6,496 nucleotides of DNA from Rhodoferax sp. (GTDB lineage: Bacteria > Pseudomonadota > Gammaproteobacteria > Burkholderiales > Burkholderiaceae_C): positions 1 to 6,496 of the forward strand of contig JAKFXU010000300.1 in assembly GCA_021731215.1 (NCBI GenBank). Direction: 5' to 3'. Position 1 is the stretch's first letter. Every line of letters starts with the position of its first letter. The position numbers and the translations under genes were made by a program. Positions 1 through 6,101 of the stretch are shown piece by piece. The notes below the pieces were generated by a model. It had not been told where the DNA came from, did no database searches, and worked only from the letters and a program-made list of their open reading frames with translations.

Positions 1-944
1 TTGAGGCTCACGGCGGCAAGTTGGGCGATGTGGCCATCTACGGGCAGGAAGCCAACCCCACCACCTGGCGTCTGGCCGCCATGAACCTGGCGATTCGCGG
101 CATCGACTTCAACTTGGGCCGCGAGCCGGGCGACACCTTCACCCGCAGCCAGCACCCCGATCTGCGGGCTGACTTCATACTGGCCAACCCGCCTTTCAAC
201 ATCAGTGACTGGTGGCATGGCAGCCTTACGGGCGATGCACGCTGGGTCTATGGCGACCGGCCCCAGGGCAACGCCAACTACGCCTGGCTGCAGCACATGC
301 TGCACCACCTCAAGCCCACGGGCCGCGCCGGTATTGTGCTGACCAACGGTTCCATGAGCTCCAGCCAGAACAGCGAGGGCGAGATTCGTGCCGCCATGGT
401 CGAGGCCGACGTGGTCGAAGTGATGGTGGCGCTGCCGGGTCAGTTGTTCTTCAACACGCAGATTCCGACCTGCCTGTGGTTTTTGGTCAAGAAGAAGACG
501 CACCGCAAGGGCGAGGTGCTGTTTATTGATGCCCGCAAGCTCGCCACCATGATCAGCCGGGTGCAGTCCGAGCTGACCGACGAGGTGATTGAGCGCATTG
601 CCGGTACCGTGGCCGCATGGCGCGGGGAGCCCGATGCCGGTGAGTATGCCGACATCGCCGGTTACTGCCGCAGCGTGCCGCTGGCCGAGATTGCCCAGCA
701 CGGTCACGTCCTGACCCCAGGCCGCTATGTCGGCGCAGAAGAGGTCGAAGACAACGACAAAGACTTCGCCACCAAGATGCAGCAACTCACCGCAAAGCTG
801 GGCGAGCAAATGGCCAAGGGCGCCGAGCTGGACCAGTTGATTCGGCGCAAGCTGGGGGGCTCGGGTATGAGTTCTAGCAACCGTCAAAATCGGGCGCGTA
901 ATATGTCGACTGATCGAAACGCAAGGGCTTCCGCATGCCACTAG
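1..944 (+). CDS. hsdM: Type I restriction-modification methyltransferase subunit HsdM (5' truncated by window, altered C-terminus)
   Basis: HsdM transfers a methyl group from S-adenosylmethionine to adenine in the site recognised by HsdS, within an M2S (or R2M2S) complex. The reading frame is open from base 3 with no true start; the N-terminal domain and SAM motif I lie upstream of the window. Visible family landmarks are a GDVAIYGQE stretch at the start, the catalytic NPPF motif of N6-adenine methyltransferases (nt 186-197), [21 protein letters not shown] and the conserved late segment [15 protein letters not shown]. The family usually ends in KLGGLGYEF or similar. Here a G run at 854-859 is one base shorter than in the duplicate copy near 1650, so the frame shifts and the protein instead ends in about 25 unrelated residues, stopping at TAG 942-944. 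Whether the altered tail affects function is unknown. No hsdS follows, so methylation would need a specificity subunit from elsewhere. The stop overlaps the start of hepT. Confidence 0.93.
   Translation, partial: EAHGGKLGDVAIYGQEANPTTWRLAAMNLAIRGIDFNLGREPGDTFTRSQHPDLRADFILANPPFNISDWWHGSLTGDARWVYGDRPQGNANYAWLQHMLHHLKPTGRAGIVLTNGSMSSSQNSEGEIRAAMVEADVVEVMVALPGQLFFNTQIPTCLWFLVKKKTHRKGEVLFIDARKLATMISRVQSELTDEVIERIAGTVAAWRGEPDAGEYADIAGYCRSVPLAEIAQHGHVLTPGRYVGAEEVEDNDKDFATKMQQLTAKLGEQMAKGAELDQLIRRKLGGSGMSSSNRQNRARNMSTDRNARASACH
851..875 (+). repeat. Direct repeat, copy 1 (hsdM 3' end, left border of hepT-mntA)
   Basis: A 25-bp segment running from GCT through a six-G run to GTATGAGTTCT. It matches copy 2 at 1648-1673 except for one missing G in the homopolymer and one C/G substitution four bases after it. 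Similarity stops abruptly on the right (AGCAACC here, GAAATTG in copy 2) and is weak on the left. The two copies frame the hepT-mntA pair, as expected for a duplicated insertion junction. Confidence 0.8.
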
Positions 945-1339
945 ATATTTCTCCATTGACCAGCGCCATCCAGCGTCTTGACGAAGGCATGGCACGCTTC
1001 CTGACTGACACCAGTGACACCCAGATCCGCGATGGTTTGATTCAGCGCTTTGAATTTACCTATGAGTTGTCGCACAAGATGCTCAAACGCTACCTTGAGT
1101 CCGCCTCGCCCACACCGGGCGAGTTTGACAGCGCAGATTTCCCCTACCTGATCCGATCTGCCAATGAACAAGGGCTGCTGCTAGGTGATTGGTCCCAATG
1201 GAAGCAATACCGCGACATGCGCGCCAAGACCAGCCACACCTACGATGAAAACATTGCCTTGGCGGTGGTGGCGGGCATCCCGGCGTTTCAGCAGGAGGCA
1301 CATCATCTGCACGATCAAATCCGAAGGCGGTTTGCTTAA
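935..1339 (+). CDS. hepT: HepT-like HEPN toxin (HI0074 family nucleotidyltransferase substrate-binding protein)
   Basis: A 134-residue, mostly helical protein of the HI0074/HEPN family, long annotated as the substrate-binding partner of a nucleotidyltransferase and now known in characterised pairs as an RNase toxin. The key motif RX4HXY is intact: R96, H101 and Y103 in RAKTSHTY. In studied HepT/MntA systems this motif forms the RNase site, and its tyrosine is the residue AMPylated by the antitoxin. The length fits the family. The start at 935 is preceded by AAGGG at 923-927 with 7-base spacing, and the start region overlaps the end of the extended hsdM frame. The stop TAA shares one base with the mntA ATG (TAATG), so the two are probably translationally coupled. 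The pair sits inside a restriction locus and is flanked by direct repeats, consistent with a mobile defence or addiction module. RNase activity is inferred from the motif only. Confidence 0.92.
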   Translation: MPLDISPLTSAIQRLDEGMARFLTDTSDTQIRDGLIQRFEFTYELSHKMLKRYLESASPTPGEFDSADFPYLIRSANEQGLLLGDWSQWKQYRDMRAKTSHTYDENIALAVVAGIPAFQQEAHHLHDQIRRRFA

Positions 1340-1668
1340 TGCACTTTCCCCACGTTGACATCAGCCCGGCGCAATGGGACATCGTGCGCGAGATATTGCA
1401 ACAGCGCGTACCGCAACATCCGGTTTGGGCATTTGGTTCGCGCGCTAAATGGACTGCCAAACCTTTCTCTGACCTTGATCTGGCAATCATGACCGACCAG
1501 CCCCTGGACTGGAGCGTAAGCGCCGCGCTGGCAGAAGATTTTTCGGAATCGGACTTGCCGTTCAAAGTGGACGTGGTCGATTGGGCAACGACCAGTGAAA
1601 CCTTCCGCAAGATCATTGCCCGTGACAAGGTGGTTTTGCAGGATGGGGCTGGGGGGGCTGGGGTATGA
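1339..1668 (+). CDS. mntA: MntA-like MNT-domain nucleotidyltransferase antitoxin
   Basis: A 109-residue minimal nucleotidyltransferase. The pol-beta-type signature GSX10DXD is complete: G33-S34, then ten residues, then D45-L-D47. A third acidic residue lies in KVDVVD (D78 or D81). In characterised systems MntA uses ATP to AMPylate the HepT toxin tyrosine and so inactivates it. The start overlaps the hepT stop by one base. The last residues, DGAGGAGV, are glycine-rich and are encoded in large part by direct-repeat copy 2, which also supplies the stop codon (TGA 1666-1668). The native C-terminus was therefore probably shorter or different, ending near IIARDKVVLQ. The stop overlaps the yhcG start as ATGA. 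All catalytic residues are present, so the pair could be active even though the genes after it are broken. Confidence 0.92.
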   Translation: MHFPHVDISPAQWDIVREILQQRVPQHPVWAFGSRAKWTAKPFSDLDLAIMTDQPLDWSVSAALAEDFSESDLPFKVDVVDWATTSETFRKIIARDKVVLQDGAGGAGV

Positions 1669-1673
1669 GTTCT
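1648..1673 (+). repeat. Direct repeat, copy 2, containing a relic of the canonical hsdM 3' end
   Basis: A 26-bp counterpart of the repeat at 851-875, with seven Gs (1651-1657) instead of six. Read from 1649 it spells L-G-G-L-G-Y-E-F followed by TGA (1673-1675), the usual C-terminus of HsdM, although no hsdM frame leads into it. The yhcG ATG (1665) lies inside it, so before the insertion the hsdM stop and yhcG start would have overlapped in ATGAGTTCTGA. The copy now also encodes the end of mntA in another frame. Confidence 0.8.
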
Positions 1674-2275
1674 GAAATTGCGAATTTCCACGGGCTGGTT
1701 GATGCCATCGCCCAAGCCCATTCAGCGCTGGCAGTTCAGGCCGCCAAAGCGGTCAACATCAGTCTGACCCTGCGCAACTGGTTCATCGGGCATTACATCG
1801 CTGAATACCAGCTCAGCGGAGCCGACAGGGCTGCATACGGAGAGCACTTGCTGAGCGAATTAGCCCAGGCACTGCAAGCGCAGGGCGTCAGCAATGCCGG
1901 GCGCCGCCAACTCTACGGATACCTGAACTTCTACCGCTGCTATCCGCAGATAGTGCGTACAGCGTCCGCACTATCTGCCCAATTGCTGTTGCCACAAACA
2001 TGGGGGGGCAATGACCGAGCGCAAGCTAGAAGACGCCTTGCTGGACAAGCTGCAAACATTTTTGATTGAGCTAGGTCACGGCTTTTGCTTTGAAGCCCGG
2101 CAAAAGCGCCTGCTCATCGGCGGCGAACATGCCTTTGTTGACCTGGTTTTTTACCACCGAATTCTCAAGTGCCATGTGCTGGTGGAGCTGAAAAACGATG
2201 CATTCAAGCACGAACACCTGGGCCAGCTCAACGCCCACGTCAGCTACTACAAGCAGCACCAGATGACCGAAGGCG
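1665..2275 (+). pseudogene. yhcG: YhcG/DUF1016 family nuclease, broken by an internal frameshifting deletion and 3' truncation
   Basis: DUF1016 (YhcG) proteins of roughly 350 residues have an N-terminal helical DUF1016_N domain and a C-terminal PDDEXK nuclease domain, and are common passengers of type I restriction loci. The first frame (1665-2069) is a good N-terminal domain up to about LLLPQT, with LRNWFIGHYIAEYQL and LYGYLNFYRCYPQIV. It then runs out of register. The nuclease domain resumes in a different frame at 2011 (MTERKLEDALL), with FEARQKRLL, D44 in VDLVFYH, and E59 and K61 in VELK (numbered from 2011). By recollection of the family about 75-90 middle residues are missing. The end is also lost: after HQMTEGE the sequence turns into hsdR in another frame. 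The ATG at 2011 directly follows a seven-G run, so separate translation of the nuclease half is conceivable but would end in out-of-frame hsdR sequence (stop near 2391). Confidence 0.85.
2002..2008 (+). repeat. Seven-G homopolymer at the yhcG deletion junction
   Basis: A run of seven Gs within TGGGGGGGC, the same 9-mer found at 1650-1658 in direct-repeat copy 2. It sits at the point where the N-terminal yhcG frame ends its family match and two bases before the ATG of the C-terminal frame. Such runs are prone to slippage and to sequencing error, so part of the frame change here could be a one-base length difference on top of the deletion. Confidence 0.6.
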
Positions 2276-3375
2276 AGCCGCAACATCTGCGTGCATCTTT
2301 ACAACGAGATCATCAAGCTGCGCCCGGACTGGCACGACGACGACCCGGAAAAAGGCGCCATCAAGATCGTCATGACCGGCTCAGCCAGTGACAAGGCGCT
2401 GTTGCGCCCCCACATCTACAGCGCCCAGACCAAAAAACGGCTGGAGAAACGCTTCAAAGACCCAAGCGACGAACTGCGTATGGTGATCGTGCGCGACATG
2501 TGGCTCACCGGCTTTGATGCCCCCTGCGTTCACACCCTGTATGTGGACAAGCCCATGAAGGGCCACAACCTGATGCAAGCGATTGCCCGCGTCAACCGGG
2601 TCTTCAAGGACAAACAGGGTGGCTTGGTGGTGGACTACATCGGCATCGGCAACGAGCTCAAAGCTGCCATGAAGGAGTACACCCAGGCCAAAGGGCGCGG
2701 CCGCCCGACCGTGGACGCGCATGAGGCGTACAGCGTGCTCGCTGAAAAGATGGATCTGCTGCGGGCCATGCTGCACGGCTTTGATTACAGCGACTTTCTG
2801 ACTGGCGGGCACAAAACCCTGAGCAAGTGGTCGACATCTTTGATGCGGTCGGTCTGGACAAGCCCAACATCGGCTTGCTGGACGACGAGTTTCTGGCTCA
2901 GGTGCAGAACCTGCCGGAGAAGAACCTGGCCGTCGAATTGTTGGGGCGGTTGTTAGAGGGTGAAATCAAAAGCAGGTTCGCCAGCAACGTGGTGCAGAAC
3001 CGCTCGATCGAGACCGCGCAGGTAATGGAAAAGCTGGTCGGGATGGCCAAGAAATTCCGGGAAGCGGCATCGCGCGGCGACCAACTGGGGCTGAGCGAGG
3101 ACGAGGTGCGTTTTTACGACGCGCTGGCCAACAACGAATCAGCGGTACGCGAGCTGACCGATGAGACCCTCAAGAAGATCGCCCATGAACTGACCGAGAA
3201 CCTGCGTCAGAATTTGACGCTGGACTGGTCAGAGCGGGAAAGCGTGCGGGCCAAGCTGCGTTTGATGGTCAAGCGCATTCTGCGAAAGTACAAATACCCG
3301 CCCGACTTGCAGGACGCCGCCGTGGAGTTGGTGCTGCAGCAAGCGCAGGTGATGGGGGAGAGTTGGGCGGTGTAA
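2276..3375 (+). pseudogene. hsdR: Type I restriction endonuclease subunit HsdR, remnant of the C-terminal third with two internal deletions
   Basis: HsdR (about 1000 residues) carries an N-terminal PDDEXK nuclease, two RecA-like motor domains for ATP-driven translocation, and a C-terminal helical region that binds the methylase core. Here the match begins abruptly at [12 protein letters not shown] (nt 2276) in the second motor domain, so the nuclease and Walker A/DEAD box are gone. Motif [12 protein letters not shown] (2495-2527) and motif [10 protein letters not shown] (2576-2599) are intact. After FLTGGHKTL (about 2820) the match jumps to [17 protein letters not shown] in another frame (from 2821), with an estimated 70-90 residues missing. 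A second junction after SRFASNVVQ (2997) goes straight to NRSIETAQVM, lacking about 16-17 residues but staying in frame. The C-terminal region then runs intact to TAA 3373-3375. Without nuclease or ATP-binding motifs it cannot restrict DNA. A 43-bp gap with no clear hairpin separates it from the convergent fapA. Confidence 0.9.
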
Positions 3376-3418
3376 TGACCGATCGCGATTGACAAGGTGA
3401 GCCGGTTTGACTCGCCAC

Positions 3419-5020
3419 TCAAGCAAGCGGCCCGACCTGTCCGGCGGCATCGGTGAACACCAGGTTACCCTCTGCATCCAGCCCGAAACTGCCGGCATCA
3501 AAGTCGCGGCGCAGCCTGGCCACGAGCTTGCCCAAGGACAGATCCACCGCCCCCGCCAGCGCAACGCCGACCTCGACCCGGGCGCTGCGCGCCAGCGCCA
3601 GTTGCTGCTCCAGTTCACCGCGTTCGACCAGGGCCTCGCCCCACACTTGGCCCGCGTGCTGGCGCGCGGCCTTGACCCGTTCCAACAGGCCTTTGGGGTC
3701 GCCGGCGGCCGTCAATTGCTTGACCAGCTTGCCCAGCTTGGCCTCGGTCGCCTCTTCTTGGTCGATGCGCAGCTGCAGCGCCGCGTAGCGGGCCTCCAGC
3801 TCGGCATTGGCACCCAGCACAAGTTGGGTCAGACCGCCCTTGACTGAGCCCAGCAGCGGCACCCGGATCAGCATCATGGCCGTGGCAGAGCCCCCGACCA
3901 GGCGGCCCCGCTGCGGCGACTTGGCGCCAATGATGATCTGGTTGAGCGACTGCAGTTGACACTCCAGCGCCATGTCATCGAGCGCGATCACGGTGCCGGC
4001 ATCGATCTGAACGCCCTGCGCAAAACGGGCGCTGACCGAGCCGCCCGCGCGCAGCCGGGCGTGGGCAATGACACCGCCATGCACCTGGATGTTGCCGCCC
4101 GCTTCGAGCCGCCCGCCGTCCACCATGCCATCCACCACAATGTCCCCGCTGGCCTGGACGGTCATGCCCTGGACCACTTCGCCGGCCACGTGCACGGTGC
4201 CGTCAAAGTGAATATTGCCGCTCGCCATATTGACTTCGGCCAGCCGCAGGATCGGCTCCACCATGACGCCGCACTTGACCAATACCGGCTGCCCGGTGAC
4301 CGTGGCCAGCAGCAGATCGGGGTCGGCGCTGGCCGGCGCGGCCCCGGCCAGCGCCGGCGCAAACGGCTCGTCGCGCCCGGGCTGGGCGGCCAGCACCTGC
4401 CCCCGGATGTTATGGCCATCGACGCCGGCCGTGGGTGGAACGCGGCGCATCAAGGGCGCGCCGGACGGCACCACGGTAATCACGCCATGCTCGCGGTAGT
4501 CGATCAGGCCATCGGCATCGAGTTGGGGCGCTCGGTCCAGCGCTTGCGGGATCAGCGCTTCAAAAACGGTGTCGCGCCCGCGCTGGGGCAACACCCCGGC
4601 GGCCACCACCCTACGGCTGCAGCGGCCCAGATCACAGGCCTGGCGCAGCGCCGCCGGGTCGATGCCGAACACCACACCGACCTCGGCCAGCGCCCGCATC
4701 ACATCGTCCACGCTGGCCGCCTGGCCACCTTGGGGCGGTGTCAGGCTCAGCTCGGCCGCCATGGCGTCGGGCGTAATCTGCAGCTCGATGGTGGCGTCAC
4801 GGCGCTGGGCCAGCAGCCGCTCGAACGGGCTTGGCAGGCGGTTGCAATCGACGGCGGCAGCGGCAATCGCCTCTTGGTCGAGTTGGCAATCACCATAGCC
4901 GGCTTGCCCCAGCAACGCCTGCAGTGCAGCCACGTCGACGGGCAGGCGATCCGGCGCCGGCTCGCAGCGCAAGCACACTTGCCCGCTCGTCTCACTTAAG
5001 GAAATACCTGAAAGATCCAT
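3419..5020 (-). CDS. fapA: FapA / DUF342 family protein (polymer-forming beta-helix domain)
   Basis: A protein of 533 residues, near the usual DUF342 length. Layout: a variable N-terminal segment; a FapA N-terminal domain (about 90-240) containing the family landmarks DADGLIDYRE, PLMRR, NIRGQ and TGQPVLV; a glycine-rich parallel beta-helix (about 260-385) with repeating turns such as ASGDIVVDGMV and AGGNIQVHGGVI; an acidic coiled coil (about 402-480); and a short beta C-terminus ending near LVFTDA. Homologues are linked to flagellar assembly or cell-surface and polar scaffolding, but the molecular role is poorly defined and nothing nearby narrows it. I prefer the ATG at 5020 (MDLSGISL) over the upstream one at 5047, because GGAG lies ten bases before it and the extra nine residues look non-coding. 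No signal peptide or membrane segment is seen. It appears to be the only complete long gene in the window that escaped deletion. Its stop faces the hsdR remnant. Confidence 0.9.
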   Translation of the reverse strand: MDLSGISLSETSGQVCLRCEPAPDRLPVDVAALQALLGQAGYGDCQLDQEAIAAAAVDCNRLPSPFERLLAQRRDATIELQITPDAMAAELSLTPPQGGQAASVDDVMRALAEVGVVFGIDPAALRQACDLGRCSRRVVAAGVLPQRGRDTVFEALIPQALDRAPQLDADGLIDYREHGVITVVPSGAPLMRRVPPTAGVDGHNIRGQVLAAQPGRDEPFAPALAGAAPASADPDLLLATVTGQPVLVKCGVMVEPILRLAEVNMASGNIHFDGTVHVAGEVVQGMTVQASGDIVVDGMVDGGRLEAGGNIQVHGGVIAHARLRAGGSVSARFAQGVQIDAGTVIALDDMALECQLQSLNQIIIGAKSPQRGRLVGGSATAMMLIRVPLLGSVKGGLTQLVLGANAELEARYAALQLRIDQEEATEAKLGKLVKQLTAAGDPKGLLERVKAARQHAGQVWGEALVERGELEQQLALARSARVEVGVALAGAVDLSLGKLVARLRRDFDAGSFGLDAEGNLVFTDAAGQVGPLA

Positions 5021-5174
5021 GCGCTGAAATCTCCACCAATGGCCCATTCTAGGACCGAGCGGCGCCGACTAACGTTTTCCCCTAGTGCCGCAACCGGTCG
5101 TGGCGCAACCCGTAAAATCCGTTTTTCATTGTCAACCGACCGGGTCAAACTCGGATCATTCAAAGGATCCTTCC
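5021..5174. promoter_or_regulatory. Divergent intergenic region between fapA and the ABC operon
   Basis: This 154-bp gap must hold the start signals for both divergent units. For the + strand operon, a Shine-Dalgarno-like AAAGGA lies at 5162-5167, seven bases before the ATG at 5175. TAAAAT at 5113-5118 resembles a -10 element, but I see no convincing -35 at the right distance, and TTGTCA at about 5130 has no good -10 partner. For fapA only the GGAG ribosome-binding site is clear. No strong operator palindrome, riboswitch or terminator hairpin was recognised. Confidence 0.4.
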
Positions 5175-5693
5175 ATGAAGAAACTCCTGCTGGCCATCGC
5201 CCTGGGCTCACTGTGCGCCACCTCGTTGGCCCAGGACAAAGAACTCAAGGTCGCGATCGACCCGACCTACGAACCCTTCACCCTCAAGACCGCCGACGGC
5301 AAGCCGGCCGGCTTTGACGTTGACATTGCCAACGCCCTGTGCGAGCAGATCAAGCACCAGTGCGTGTTCGTCGAACAAGTCTGGGACAGCATGATTCCAG
5401 GCCTGCAGGCCAAGAAGTACGACGTCATCGTCAGCTCGATGTCGATCACCGCCGACCGCCTCAAGGTAATTGATTTCACCGACAAGTACTACAACACACC
5501 GAGCCGCGTAGTGGTCAGGAAAGACGTCAAATACACCGGACCGGACTCCATCAAGGGCAAGAAAATCGGCGTGCGCAAGGGCCAAACCGCACTCAAGAAC
5601 GAGTTGAACGGCGCCATCAAGGCGATTCGGGGCAATGGCGTTTACAAGAAGATGAACGACAAATACTTCAAGTTCGACGTCTACGGTAGCTAA
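5175..5693 (+). pseudogene. Polar amino-acid ABC transporter periplasmic binding protein (HisJ/LAO type) with large in-frame internal deletion
   Basis: Family 3 solute-binding proteins capture Lys/Arg/Orn/His-type amino acids in the periplasm for a HisQM-type permease. This copy has a signal peptide (MKKLLLAIALGSLCATSLA, cleavage near residue 19-20), the family 3 signature around GFDVDIANALC (47-56), a Cys pair C56/C63 matching the HisJ disulfide spacing, and SSMSITADRLKVIDFTDKYYNTPSR. At KGKKIGVRKG (127-136) the match jumps to the distal segment QTALKNELNGAIKAIRGNGVYKKMNDKYFKFDVYG and the stop. It has 172 residues against about 260 expected, so roughly 85 residues, most of lobe II, are missing with the frame preserved. 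Homologues have a GKKIGV-type segment at the left end and a G(I/V)(G/A)VRKG-type segment at the right end of the lost part, so recombination between these similar stretches is plausible. It can be exported but is unlikely to bind ligand. The start at 5175 has a good ribosome-binding site, and the permease gene begins 69 bases downstream. Confidence 0.88.
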
Positions 5694-5762
5694 TCAAGCC
5701 GTATTCCACGTGTCGGCGCGCCGCTACCCACTGGCGACCGTGCGCGCTGCTTCGCCGCACCC

Positions 5763-6101
5763 ATGACTCCTTATTACCTGGCCATCCTGCAAGGCTCGGC
5801 ACTGACGGTGGGCGTGTCCCTGGCCGCGCTGCTGGCGGCCATCCTCCTGGGCCTGCTGGGCGCCGCCGCCAAACTCTCGGGCCGCCCGCTGCTGGTGGGC
5901 TTGGCCACCGCCCTGGTCAGCCTGATCGGCCTGCAGGAGATGACCTATATCGCCAAGCAGGCCAGCGCCGCCACGCGCTCGCCCTTTGCCTTCTTCTTGT
6001 TCACCGCCACCCTGTTCCTGCTTTACACCACGGTCTCCCTGTATGTGCTGCGCAAACTTAACGCGCGCTACAGCCTGGGCAGCAAACGGACTACTAGATG
6101 A
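5763..6101 (+). pseudogene. HisQ-type amino-acid ABC permease with in-frame deletion of the core
   Basis: HisQ-type permeases (about 225-240 residues, five or more membrane spans) pair with a HisM-type partner to form the channel, and contact the ATPase through a cytoplasmic EAA loop. The 112 residues here give a normal N-terminus with one span (about 8-36, ALTVGVSLAALLAAILLGLL) leading to SGRPLLVGLATA. The text then continues directly as LVSLIGLQEMTYIAKQASAATRSPFAFFLF, which in homologues follows the EAA loop near the C-terminus (usually KATALVSLIGL), then a last span (about 76-95). Some 110-125 residues, including the channel core and the EAA loop, are absent with the frame kept. GCCACCGCC at the junction fits both the family's LAT(A) segment and its KATA segment, suggesting a short shared sequence. 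The gene cannot encode a working channel half. The stop overlaps the next start as ATGA. No good ribosome-binding site is seen before 5763. Confidence 0.85.

Noticed and set aside
1083..1721. A 212-codon - strand open frame across hepT and mntA
   Set aside because: It lies opposite two genes with intact catalytic motifs, and its translation looks like random GC-rich sequence (Pro/Cys/Arg-rich, no family).
2011..2391. A yhcG-nuclease to hsdR chimera as a new fused enzyme
   Set aside because: The frame that carries the nuclease domain is not the hsdR frame after the junction, so the tail from about residue 90 is out-of-frame sequence and not HsdR protein.
3376..3418. Possible bidirectional terminator between hsdR and fapA
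   Set aside because: I looked for a stem-loop with flanking T or A runs in this convergent gap and found none that is convincing.
3956..4999. Long + strand open frame (347 codons) opposite fapA
   Set aside because: It is the antisense shadow of a GC-rich, clearly homologous fapA frame. The translation is rich in His, Gly, Arg and Gln with no recognisable domain.
5039..5174. Upstream in-frame start for the binding protein at 5085
   Set aside because: The 30 extra residues would precede a clear signal peptide and ignore the well-spaced AAAGGA before the ATG at 5175.
5714..5723. CGGCGCGCCG palindrome between the binding protein and permease genes
   Set aside because: It is a short GC palindrome without a T run or a second copy; a chance occurrence in GC-rich DNA is as likely as a regulatory site or terminator.
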